The notes: a model not told the origin generated them from the sequence alone. DNA of 15,121 nucleotides from Balneolaceae bacterium (GCA_021767245.1 JAASTO010000049.1:1-15121), one strand, 5' to 3'; counted from the stretch's first letter, positions 1 through 6,886 are shown. Program-made: numbers and translations.

Positions 1-593
1 AATTTGAAGATTCCTATCTCTTCGTAGCGGCGAGCTGAGGTAGTTACCGATTTGGGTAAAATTCGGAACTGCGTTCGCTTCTTTATCCGTCTCACGATCT
101 CCTGATCTTCCATCACCACAAGTGCTTCATCAAACCCATTGACATCTTTAAAGACCTTTTTTTCTACAAACAGACTTTGATCCCCAAAGCGAAATAGATC
201 CACGTCAAATCTAGTGAACCAGGCATAGAAATTTAACGCAGGGTGGTCACGGTCAAAAGTTAACCGAAAACACCCGCTACCTGCACCACTCTCAATGGCC
301 TTATGGATGTCATTCAAGAACGAAACCGGAGGAAAGGAATCGGCGTGCAAAAAATACAACCATTCACCCTTCGCTACCTTTGCCCCATAGTTTAGTTGCT
401 GCGCCCGGCCTTTTTTAGGGGATTGGTGCACTGCAGCCCCGGCTTTTTCAGCCTCCGCCACCGTTTGATCTTGGCTACCCCCATCAACCACTATAAACTC
501 GGCTTCGCCTGCAGCGGTGTTCTCTTTCAGATAAGCAATCAGCTTCCCAATATTCATCTCTTCATTAAAAACGGGGATGATTATGCTGACCAT
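1..593 (-). CDS. Family 2 glycosyltransferase, arsenosugar-cluster type (TIGR04283-like), 3' end cut off
   Basis: The frame reads open from an ATG at 593 to the left edge, about 197 residues, so the C-terminus is missing. The start reads MVSIIIPVFNEEMNIGKL, the usual nucleotide-binding start of a GT-A glycosyltransferase. DGGS at residues 37–40 and HADS (about 83–86) match the sugar-nucleotide and metal sites of family 2; HAD in place of DxD is typical of the small TIGR04283 group. That group was first named 'rSAM/selenodomain-associated transferase 2' and is now linked to arsenosugar synthesis. The placement fits: ArsS lies just upstream on the same strand. By inference it transfers a sugar during arsenosugar formation; the substrate is not visible. 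There is no Shine–Dalgarno sequence. A strong hairpin (646–682) separates it from arsS, so it may be expressed at a different level. Confidence 0.85.
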   Translation of the reverse strand, partial: MVSIIIPVFNEEMNIGKLIAYLKENTAAGEAEFIVVDGGSQDQTVAEAEKAGAAVHQSPKKGRAQQLNYGAKVAKGEWLYFLHADSFPPVSFLNDIHKAIESGAGSGCFRLTFDRDHPALNFYAWFTRFDVDLFRFGDQSLFVEKKVFKDVNGFDEALVVMEDQEIVRRIKKRTQFRILPKSVTTSARRYEEIGIFK

Positions 594-645
594 GAATGCT
601 TTTTTATTATAACCTATCTAAGAATTAATATAAATGTGCCTAATG

Positions 646-682
646 AAATAGTAAGGGCGTATGCGATACGCCCTTACTATTT
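646..682. repeat. Perfect 17-bp inverted repeat with 3-base loop between arsS and the glycosyltransferase
   Basis: Positions 646–662 and 666–682 are exact reverse complements (core GGGCGTAT/ATACGCCC) around the loop GCG. On the minus-strand transcript it would form a very stable hairpin 37 bases after the arsS stop. There is no clear U-tract behind it, only the UAUUU at the stem foot, so it is not a textbook terminator. It could be a bidirectional or weak terminator, an RNA-stabilising hairpin, or a REP-like dispersed palindrome. Confidence 0.85.
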
Positions 683-719
683 CTTGCCTATCTTTACTTC
701 AAAATTCAATGTTGAATGT

Positions 720-1766
720 TCAAGTGGTTGCTCCGCCACAGCTGCTTCCGGCTCCTGCCGTACAGCCAAAACAGTGCTGATTGACCAGGATTTCTCTATT
801 GTTAAGCTTATCAAGGTCAAAGTCACAGATATGCTGAACACTATCCTGATGGGTTTCCATCTCCAGCATCTGATTGAAATCACAGTCATATAAACTTCCA
901 TCCCAACCAACGGAAATGGTATTACGGCACATCACCCCCATAGCGGCTGAAGGATTAAAGGATTCCACCAATTTCTCCATGTAATCCTCCAGATTACCGG
1001 ACATCAACAGAAAATTCAGGAATCGGCTGATCGGCAAATTGGTGATGGTAAAGAGATCATTGAACTCTATATCATGTTTCCGCTTCAGCTCCTTTTTGAA
1101 TTCCTGCTTGATCTCCTCCTGATCTCCCGGCAGAAAAGCCCCAACAGGATTATACACCAGGTTCAGCTTTAACCCGGTGTCTTTTTTCCCATAACCGATC
1201 TCATTCAGCCTTTTTAGTGCAACAATGGATTTGTCGTACGTTCCCTCCCCCCTCTGTCGGTCAGTCCTGGATCTACTGTAAAAAGGCAGCGAACAGGTTA
1301 CCTCAACCTCATGCTCCTTAAAAAACTCCGGCAGGTCACTGAATTTGTTTGTGGTCAGGATGGTTAGATTAGACCTTACAATCACCTGCTTACCTAACTT
1401 AGACACCTCCCCCACAAACCACCTGAAATGCGGGTTCATTTCAGGAGCCCCACCGGTAAGATCTACAGTTTGAATGTCGGATGACCTCAACGCCTTCAGG
1501 CAGTATTCAAACGTTTCTTTACTCATGATCTCCTGTCGGTCGGGGCCTGCATCCACGTGGCAGTGTTTGCAGGTCATGTTACACATGTATCCGACGTTCA
1601 TCTGAAAGATCTCGATCCCTGTTGGCCTTAGAGGGAACAGACCAATGCCATCCAGTTTATCTTCGAATTTAGAAAGTGACTTGATCCTGTCGTTGTGATT
1701 ATTAATAATATCAAGCTGCACATGAGGCTTTGATAGTTCGTGCGTTTCTGCTTTAAGAGACTTCAT
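720..1766 (-). CDS. arsS: Arsenosugar biosynthesis radical SAM protein ArsS
   Basis: This 348-residue protein carries the radical SAM cluster motif CNMTCKHC (C62, C66, C69), which binds the [4Fe-4S] cluster used to cleave S-adenosylmethionine. GGAPE (105–109) is the SAM-contacting strand. The C-terminal half has further cysteines (C280, C295) and the family-typical tail HCFGCTAGAGSSCGG (C332, C335, C343), likely for auxiliary Fe–S clusters. Some members of this family are selenoproteins; here the cysteine codons are ordinary and the stop is TGA after ATT. Family knowledge: ArsS joins a SAM-derived 5'-deoxyadenosyl group to dimethylated arsenic, giving the first arsenosugar precursor. The AhpD-like gene lies 47 bases upstream and the glycosyltransferase downstream, all on one strand. 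The ATG at 1766 has no Shine–Dalgarno sequence. The match is by tail motif and context. Confidence 0.9.
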   Translation of the reverse strand: MKSLKAETHELSKPHVQLDIINNHNDRIKSLSKFEDKLDGIGLFPLRPTGIEIFQMNVGYMCNMTCKHCHVDAGPDRQEIMSKETFEYCLKALRSSDIQTVDLTGGAPEMNPHFRWFVGEVSKLGKQVIVRSNLTILTTNKFSDLPEFFKEHEVEVTCSLPFYSRSRTDRQRGEGTYDKSIVALKRLNEIGYGKKDTGLKLNLVYNPVGAFLPGDQEEIKQEFKKELKRKHDIEFNDLFTITNLPISRFLNFLLMSGNLEDYMEKLVESFNPSAAMGVMCRNTISVGWDGSLYDCDFNQMLEMETHQDSVQHICDFDLDKLNNREILVNQHCFGCTAGAGSSCGGATT

Positions 1767-1813
1767 TGAAATAATAGTTTAAACATTCATCAGTGATTTT
1801 TGGGTCCGCCAAC

Positions 1814-2149
1814 TTACATGGAAACATCCTTCACTTTATTCATCATCTGCACGCCATGCACCAGGGAAGAACCTCCCCGAATGGCTGCCGACACGTGTAC
1901 CGCTTCCATCATTTGTTCCTCACTTGCTCCGTTTTCCAGGCTGTCAGTTGTATAGGCATCAATACAATAAGGGCATTGAACCGTATGAGCGACCGCCAGC
2001 GCGATCAGTGCTTTTTCACGTTTTGAAAGTGCTCCTTCTTCAAAGACCTCTCCGTAATACTCAAAAAACTTCTTACCCAGTTTCTCCTGAAAGTCAGTGA
2101 TATCGCCAAATTTCTTCAAATCGTCTTTAATGTAGTATGATTTATCCAT
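1814..2149 (-). CDS. Arsenosugar-associated AhpD/carboxymuconolactone decarboxylase-like protein
   Basis: This 111-residue, all-helical protein belongs to the AhpD-like (CMD) fold. The signature is QCPYCIDAYT, with C59 and C62 as a CxxC redox pair at the end of the central helix. In classical AhpD the residue four after the second cysteine is His; here it is Tyr66, which as I recall is normal for the small 'peroxidase-like' family found beside arsS. The tail has AAIRGGSSLVHGVQMMN, which also fits that family. It is first in transcription order, 47 bases ahead of arsS, so the two are probably co-transcribed. It may act as a thiol peroxidase or a redox partner of the radical SAM step, but its reaction is not known to me. 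The start is ATG at 2149, about 190 bases from the divergent β-barrel gene. Confidence 0.85.
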   Translation of the reverse strand: MDKSYYIKDDLKKFGDITDFQEKLGKKFFEYYGEVFEEGALSKREKALIALAVAHTVQCPYCIDAYTTDSLENGASEEQMMEAVHVSAAIRGGSSLVHGVQMMNKVKDVSM

Positions 2150-2188
2150 GAATAAGTGTTACTTAGTTTAATTAATAGTTTTTTGTAA

Positions 2189-2221
2189 TTGACGTTCGTT
2201 TCAACCCAAATCTTACCTTTA
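2189..2221 (+). promoter_or_regulatory. Candidate promoter for the β-barrel gene
   Basis: TTGACG (2189–2194) is followed after 19 bases by TACCTTTA (2214–2221). This resembles the Bacteroidota pattern of a TTG box and a TAnnTTTG box, with one mismatch in the latter. It lies about 115 bases upstream of the ATG at 2337, which implies a long leader. This is a pattern match only. Confidence 0.4.
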
Positions 2222-2226
2222 TCATT

Positions 2227-2323
2227 TAAACACTAACCGAGACGTTCACTTAAGAACTAATTATTTTACTTAAATATGAAACCATTCTTCTTAATTTCCC
2301 TTTAAGTACATATAAACACTAAC
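2227..2323 (+). repeat. 11-bp direct repeat in the leader of the β-barrel gene
   Basis: The sequence TAAACACTAAC occurs at 2227–2237 and again at 2313–2323, an 86-base period. The second copy ends 13 bases before the start codon. The first lies just after the candidate promoter, at or near the predicted transcription start. The two copies flank a 9-codon mini-ORF. They may be regulator or RNA-binding sites, or remnants of a small duplication. Confidence 0.6.
2276..2305 (+). CDS. Possible 9-residue upstream leader peptide
   Basis: An ATG at 2276 opens the short frame MKPFFLISL and stops at TAA (2303–2305), 31 bases before the start of the β-barrel gene. The composition (Lys then hydrophobic residues) copies the beginning of a signal peptide, such as the MKLIKLLSL of the next gene. 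It could be a leader peptide, the remnant of a duplicated gene start, or chance. No ribosome-binding site is visible. Confidence 0.2.
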   Translation: MKPFFLISL

Positions 2324-2336
2324 TAAATCTCAAAAC

Positions 2337-2816
2337 ATGAAACTTATAAAACTACTCAGTTTACTATTTGTTATTACCGGATTTACTCTTTTGTCTCATC
2401 CGAGTGCATATGCGCAGGTTAATGGAAATGGCGGCAATGTTGGTATAGGTGCCATGCTGGGTGAACCAACCGGTATCTCAGTTAAGGTATGGAATAATTC
2501 CAACAACGCCTTTGATGTAGGTGTAGCCTGGTCAATCGGCGATAATGATGCTCTGCATTTACACGCCGACTACCTGTTACACAAATGGTTCAGTGATATC
2601 GATCAGGGCGCGCTTGCTTTCTATTATGGAATTGGGGGGCGATTGGCTTTTAGTGATCCTGAGTCTGAGATCGGAGTAAGAGTGCCATTTGGACTAAATT
2701 ATATCATTCCTGATTCACAAATAGACCTTTTTGTAGAAGCAGTACCAATTTTAAATCTGGCACCGGATACTGATTTTGACGGTAACGGTGCGGTTGGTAT
2801 CCGTTATTATTTCTAA
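2337..2816 (+). CDS. Small outer-membrane β-barrel protein
   Basis: This 159-residue protein starts with a signal peptide: KLIK, then a hydrophobic stretch to about residue 20, with a likely cut after AYA at 26 before Gln27. The mature part is rich in Gly, Asn, Asp and aromatic residues in alternating patterns (GVAWSIG, LHLHADYLLH, LAFYYGIGGRLAF, GIRYYF). This is what an antiparallel 8-strand barrel looks like, and it ends in Phe, the usual β-signal for BAM-mediated insertion. It resembles short 'outer membrane β-barrel' entries of the BAPKO_0422/DUF3996 kind, with no enzymatic motif. Its role cannot be told. It is a single plus-strand gene among minus-strand neighbours, and its stop overlaps the stop of the hydrolase gene by 4 bases. 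The long leader with repeats suggests regulated expression. Confidence 0.8.
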   Translation: MKLIKLLSLLFVITGFTLLSHPSAYAQVNGNGGNVGIGAMLGEPTGISVKVWNNSNNAFDVGVAWSIGDNDALHLHADYLLHKWFSDIDQGALAFYYGIGGRLAFSDPESEIGVRVPFGLNYIIPDSQIDLFVEAVPILNLAPDTDFDGNGAVGIRYYF

Positions 2817-3703
2817 ACTAATGCCAGGAAAGGATCGGGCGGGTCAAGAGAAATGACCTGCCCTTCTTTTGCTAAACCGATATGTTCAAATTTTGAGGCA
2901 TATCTTTTCTGAACCTCCCGGTTTACCTCATCTAATGTATCATCATCCTTATCAGGATCATGATGGATCAGGCACAATCTTTTAACTCCGGCTTCTTCAG
3001 CCAGTTCTACAACTTCTTCCCAGGCTGAGTGCCCCCACCCTTTTCGGTCTTTATATTCTTCTCTGTTATACTGAGAGTCGTGTAATAACAGATCCGCTCC
3101 TTTTACATAAGAGATAAATTCCTTTCTAAAATCATGCACGTCCTTTCGGTCACCTAACATGATCTCATTATCCGGAGCATACACAATGGTAGAATTGCCT
3201 GCCGTTAGCTTGTAGATCGCAGTGGGCACGGTATGTACTGCCCACATATATTCCACTTGATAAGATCCGAAATCTATGGGCTCAGGATCTGTGGTGATAC
3301 AGTTGATATCCGCCTCCAGCATATCCATAGACACCGGAAAGAAGGTATTGGACATATGCCCCTGTAAGATCTCCTGACACCCCATATCTCCGTTTGGTGG
3401 CATATAGATACGGAAAGAATTTTCTACATCATAAAAAGGCTTAAAGAATGGAAAGCCCTGCAAATGATCCCAGTGTGGATGTGTTATGAACACGCGTCCT
3501 TTATGCCCCGCTCCGTTACCGTGAAGCTCGTTTCCCAGATTTCTGAACCCCGTTCCACTGTCAAATACCAGTAATGCATCCTCTCCGGGTATTTCTACCT
3601 GAACACAGGACGTATTGCCACCATATCGCATGTTTTCATCGTTTGCGCATGGTGTAGAGCCTCTGACTCCCCAGAGTTTAATTTGAATGGGTTTTGAGTT
3701 CAA
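2813..3703 (-). CDS. Metallo-β-lactamase-fold hydrolase (PhnP / cyclic phosphodiesterase-like)
   Basis: This 296-residue cytoplasmic protein opens with IKLWGVRGSTP, common in a group of MBL-fold hydrolases related to PhnP and tRNase Z. The metal ligands are visible: HPHWDH (H75, H77, D79, H80), H157 in WAVHTVP, D178 in APDNE, then D209 in LLHDSQY, H225 in GWGHSAWEE and H247/H248 in LIHHDP. GWGHS resembles the GHST element of tRNase Z-type enzymes. By fold it should hydrolyse a phosphodiester or similar ester with two metal ions; the substrate is unknown. The start is TTG at 3703: no ATG lies in frame nearby and homologues begin close to this point, but the true start could be slightly upstream. 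The gene overlaps the convergent β-barrel gene at its stop. Confidence 0.85.
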   Translation of the reverse strand: MNSKPIQIKLWGVRGSTPCANDENMRYGGNTSCVQVEIPGEDALLVFDSGTGFRNLGNELHGNGAGHKGRVFITHPHWDHLQGFPFFKPFYDVENSFRIYMPPNGDMGCQEILQGHMSNTFFPVSMDMLEADINCITTDPEPIDFGSYQVEYMWAVHTVPTAIYKLTAGNSTIVYAPDNEIMLGDRKDVHDFRKEFISYVKGADLLLHDSQYNREEYKDRKGWGHSAWEEVVELAEEAGVKRLCLIHHDPDKDDDTLDEVNREVQKRYASKFEHIGLAKEGQVISLDPPDPFLALV

Positions 3704-3758
3704 ATGATCTTGATTTTTAGACCGGGATGTCCTTCCGGGATGATAAAATTTTGTATAC

Positions 3759-3766
3759 CAAATATA
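3759..3766 (-). promoter_or_regulatory. Candidate -7 box for the MBL-hydrolase gene
   Basis: On the minus strand these bases read TATATTTG, an exact match to the Bacteroidota -7 consensus TAnnTTTG, 55 bases ahead of the start codon. No convincing TTTG box is visible at the expected distance upstream. The call rests on one element. Confidence 0.4.
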
Positions 3767-3806
3767 TAGCCAATATTAAATCATGCCCATTATAATAAAG
3801 TAATAT

Positions 3807-5843
3807 TTATTCTTCCTCATCCCGGCCCTCATCATCATCACTATCGCCGGCAGATCGCTTTAACTGGTCGATCTCCTTTTTTAGCTCAATGATGCGATCC
3901 TGTTTTTCCTCGATCGCTTTCTCTGCTTTATCAATTTTTTCCTGAATTTCATCCAGAAGGGCATTTCCGCGGTTGGTTGGCTTAAAGTAGGTCTTGGCTT
4001 CCTGATATTGTATCATTTCACTTTCCAGTCGGGATACATCTTTCTTCAGTTTATCGCGTTCTTTCTGAAATTTGATGATATCCTTTCTGGTATCCGGATC
4101 GATACCCTGATTGGCAAGTTTTTTCTCCATTCCAAGATCTGACCCCAGGGCTCTGTAACGGTCGTAGATCACATCACAAGCTTCCCGGTATTGCTTCCAG
4201 ATCTTGTTCTTCATCTTGATAGGCACATATCCAATATCCTTGAATTGCTGCTGTAACTCTTTGGCTTCCTGAACCGCCAGTGCCGGATCCTCATGCTCAC
4301 CCAGTTCTCTGAGCTTTTCAAGGATCTCTTCCTTTTTAGCAAGATTTTCCTTCTGATCTTTACGCTGCCCCTTAAAAGCTTCTCGGCGCCGGTCATAAAA
4401 TTCATCCATGGCTCCCTTGAACTGCTTCCAGATCTTGGATGATTTTTTGCGTGGAACCGGCCCGATCTTCTTCCACTGTCCCATAAGGCTCTGCATGGTC
4501 TGATGGCCTTTGTCAAAGTCATCGGTTTCCTTGACTTCGTTGGCTTTCTCGATCAGCTTAAATTTCTTCTCAAGATTCTCTTCTTCCTGCTCTCTCAGAA
4601 GATCAAGATTATCGGACTTCACTTCATTGAATTTATCCGTAGCTGCCTTAAATTTCTCCCACATCTCATTTTCATCTTTTTGAGGAAGATTACCGGCTTT
4701 TTTCCAGGCCTTATGAAGCTTATTAACCTTTCGGGCTGCCTTGGCGATGTTTTCCTGATCAACCAGGGCTTCAGCTTCTTTCACCAGCTTTTTCTTTTTC
4801 TCGAGCGCTTTCTCGATCACTTCCCGGTACGTCTTATCAACCTTGAACCGGATCTCATTGAACGTATCCTGCACCTTGTTGAACCGATCCCACAGAGGCT
4901 GATTCTTATCGGACGGTACGCGGCCAACTTTTCTCCATTGGGAGATCAATTTGTTAAACTCATCCTCCAGTTCTTCAAAATCAGGACTTTCATCCTCGAG
5001 TTTCTTAACCAAAGCATCCATCTTATCTAACAGCAGCAGCTTCAGCTCCAGGTTCTCTTCTTCTTTCTGCAGTTTCTTAACGAGGCGATCCACTTTGTGA
5101 TCTTCAAACTCATCCATGAGTTCCTTGAAGCGCTCATCCAGCGTTTCACCTTCACCCTGTGGCAAAAGCTTAATGGACTCCCACTGCCCCTTGATCTTTC
5201 CTACCTCTTTGGTGGCCGTCCAATTCTCTTCATTTACAATGTCAGAAAGCGATTTTAAAAGCTCCTTTTTACGGGCAAGGTTTTCTTCCTTTTTACGATT
5301 CAGTTCTTCGTAATGAGCCCGCTTCTTTTCTTCAAAGTTTTCCCGAAGTTCTTCAAATTCCCCTATTAGTGACTTTACCTTTTCACTGGCAGACTCAGGA
5401 CCCTCGGTAATATTTTGAGCCAGATTTGCCAGTTCGGTAGTCACAAAAGCCCAGTCGGTTTGCTCAACTAGTTCTTTGGCTCTATCTACGATGTCTGAAT
5501 AAAATACCTCAGCCGATTCTTCATCTTCACCCGCATCCTCTTCAGACTCTTCCGTGGCTTCTGCTACTTCAGGTTCAGATTCCTCAGTAGTTTCATCCGC
5601 AGTATCTGAACTTTCCTCTGTATTCGGTTCTTCAGATGCAGTTTCAGCGATTTCATCTGCTTCCTCAATAACATCTTCAGCTGTTATTTCTTCTGCTGTC
5701 GATTTCTCTGATTTATGCTCTTCAGTTGAATCAGAAGCTGATTCTGATTCAGGTTGTTCGGATTCAACTACCTGATCTTTTTCTTCAGCAGTGATTTCTT
5801 CTTTCTTTTCAGAATCGGTATTGTTTTGCTCCAGGTTCTCCAC
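3807..5843 (-). CDS. DUF349 tandem-repeat protein with acidic N-terminal tail
   Basis: This 678-residue protein has no signal peptide. Residues 1–112 are a disordered-looking tail rich in Glu, Asp, Ser and Thr. A helical array follows with five recognisable DUF349 units. Their key tryptophans or equivalents fall at 221, W303, W380, W457 and F534, and the second aromatic sits 15 residues later (W318, W395, W472, W549); the first unit lacks it. The motif between them is KxxGxxP (RVP, NLP, PVP, YVP). A weaker unit may start at W131. The last 90 residues form a coiled coil, ending in an acidic tail. DUF349 is widespread in Bacteroidota and some other bacteria; I know of no settled reaction, and the repeats suggest a binding scaffold. 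The start is GTG with a strong purine-rich ribosome-binding site. No terminator is seen behind it, and 103 bases separate it from the MBL-hydrolase gene. Confidence 0.92.
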   Translation of the reverse strand: MENLEQNNTDSEKKEEITAEEKDQVVESEQPESESASDSTEEHKSEKSTAEEITAEDVIEEADEIAETASEEPNTEESSDTADETTEESEPEVAEATEESEEDAGEDEESAEVFYSDIVDRAKELVEQTDWAFVTTELANLAQNITEGPESASEKVKSLIGEFEELRENFEEKKRAHYEELNRKKEENLARKKELLKSLSDIVNEENWTATKEVGKIKGQWESIKLLPQGEGETLDERFKELMDEFEDHKVDRLVKKLQKEEENLELKLLLLDKMDALVKKLEDESPDFEELEDEFNKLISQWRKVGRVPSDKNQPLWDRFNKVQDTFNEIRFKVDKTYREVIEKALEKKKKLVKEAEALVDQENIAKAARKVNKLHKAWKKAGNLPQKDENEMWEKFKAATDKFNEVKSDNLDLLREQEEENLEKKFKLIEKANEVKETDDFDKGHQTMQSLMGQWKKIGPVPRKKSSKIWKQFKGAMDEFYDRRREAFKGQRKDQKENLAKKEEILEKLRELGEHEDPALAVQEAKELQQQFKDIGYVPIKMKNKIWKQYREACDVIYDRYRALGSDLGMEKKLANQGIDPDTRKDIIKFQKERDKLKKDVSRLESEMIQYQEAKTYFKPTNRGNALLDEIQEKIDKAEKAIEEKQDRIIELKKEIDQLKRSAGDSDDDEGRDEEE

Positions 5844-5848
5844 AGTAA

Positions 5849-5861
5849 CCTTCCTTTCCTC
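5849..5861 (-). promoter_or_regulatory. Strong ribosome-binding site deciding the GTG start of the DUF349 gene
   Basis: On the minus strand the bases before the GTG (5841–5843) read GAGGAAAGGAAGG, then TTACT. The spacing of five bases fits a Shine–Dalgarno site. No in-frame ATG lies close by, so this site supports GTG as the start. It stands out because most other genes here have no such site. Confidence 0.7.
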
Positions 5862-6007
5862 GTAGTTCTTTTTGATTTACGGCTCTAAGCCTTCTATTTA
5901 TTTTAGTGAAGATAATATATCTGCCCGTTCTTTGGCAATTGAAAGGGAAATCTACCCAAAATTAATCGTATGGCTCTGGAATCAGATGTCCATAAGATTA
6001 AGCACAT

Positions 6008-6039
6008 AAAAAAAGGTGCACGTTCATGCACCTTTTTTT
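6008..6039 (-). terminator. Intrinsic terminator behind the mscS-like gene
   Basis: Seven A, GGTGCA, loop CGTTCA, TGCACC and seven T form a perfect stem that can end transcription in either direction. It lies 26 bases past the stop of the mechanosensitive channel gene and upstream of the DUF349 gene, so those two genes are probably transcribed separately. Confidence 0.85.
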
Positions 6040-6064
6040 ACGAATTCGTATGTGAAACTATGAT

Positions 6065-6886
6065 CTATTTCTCCTGAAACAGATGAACATCTCTCTGCGG
6101 GAATGGCATTTCAATACCTTCCTTATCAAGTTCCTCCTTGATCTTTTCGAGATTCTGGAAAAAATAATCCCAGTAATCGTCAGTTGTTGTCCATGCACGG
6201 GCAGAAAGATCGAGAGAACTGTCACCAAGGTTCGTCAAAACTACCACAGGTTCTGCCGGCTCTTTTAATGTTCGTTCATCCGTGTTTAATACTCTGAGGA
6301 TCACCTCACGGGCTTGCTTGATATCGGTATCATAGCTCACACCGATAGAAAGATCTGCCCGGCGTGTATCCTTTGCTGAGTAATTGGTGATGGAGGAATT
6401 AGCGATCTGTCCATTTGGGATAATGATCGTTTGGTTATGAGGGGTTTTAAGCCCTGTATGCAAAATATCTATCTTTTCAACCGTTCCCGAATGACCAGAT
6501 CCTTCGATAAAATCTCCAACTTTGAATGGTTTGAAGAACAAGATCAAAACACCTCCGGCAAAGTTTGCGAGGCTACCCTGTAAGGCTAAACCTACGGCCA
6601 AACCGGCAGCACCCAATACGGCGATGAAGGAAGTCATCTCGATACCCAGCATGCCAAGTGCTGTGATATACACCATCACCTTCAGTAATATTGACACAAG
6701 ACTCTTGAGGAATGATTTCAGGGCTACATCCACATTGCTTTTGTCTAACCCCTTTCCTACTCCCTTAACTATTAATTTTACGATCCAAAGACCTACGATC
6801 AGTGTGACAATAGCCGCTAACAGTTTTGGGCCGTATGTCGTCACAATATTAATTAGAACTTCAGGTGAAATATTGAAATTATCCAT
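6065..6886 (-). CDS. mscS: Small-conductance mechanosensitive channel, MscS family
   Basis: At 273 residues this is close in size to E. coli MscS (286). TM1 is about 18–42, TM2 about 60–82, and TM3, the pore-lining helix, about 85–117. TM3 carries the Gly/Ala packing pattern AVLGAAGLAVGLALQGSLANFAGG and ends with FFKPFKVGD. The cytoplasmic β-domain follows (IIIPNGQIANSSITNYS, 154–170), then the α/β domain and the conserved end PFPQRDVHL (261–269). Seven such subunits form a pore in the inner membrane that opens under membrane tension and releases solutes after osmotic down-shock. The start is ATG at 6886, with AAGGG ten bases upstream as a weak ribosome-binding site. A short 8-base tandem repeat (GTTAATT at 6906 and 6914) lies in the upstream region. 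Terminators on both sides make it a single-gene unit. Confidence 0.95.
   Translation of the reverse strand: MDNFNISPEVLINIVTTYGPKLLAAIVTLIVGLWIVKLIVKGVGKGLDKSNVDVALKSFLKSLVSILLKVMVYITALGMLGIEMTSFIAVLGAAGLAVGLALQGSLANFAGGVLILFFKPFKVGDFIEGSGHSGTVEKIDILHTGLKTPHNQTIIIPNGQIANSSITNYSAKDTRRADLSIGVSYDTDIKQAREVILRVLNTDERTLKEPAEPVVVLTNLGDSSLDLSARAWTTTDDYWDYFFQNLEKIKEELDKEGIEMPFPQRDVHLFQEK

Noticed and set aside
396..893. Plus-strand open frame of 165 codons over the glycosyltransferase and the arsS 3' end
   Set aside because: It runs across two well-supported minus-strand genes and the palindrome between them, with cysteine-rich, unrelated composition. It is an antisense shadow.
677..910. Short minus-strand frame over the arsS 3' end
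   Set aside because: It lies in another frame inside the arsS coding region and shows no domain or start signal.
3722..3742. Two copies of CCGGGATG upstream of the MBL-hydrolase gene
   Set aside because: An 8-base repeat 13 bases apart is too short to claim as a site without comparative support.
4503..5030. Plus-strand Leu/Phe-rich frame of 175 codons opposite the DUF349 gene
   Set aside because: It looks like a membrane protein, but that is the reverse complement of Lys/Glu-rich codons. The DUF349 repeats are clearly the coding strand.
5554..5775. Serine-rich plus-strand frame opposite the acidic tail of the DUF349 protein
   Set aside because: Low-complexity Ser/Val frame caused by the Glu/Ser codons on the other strand.
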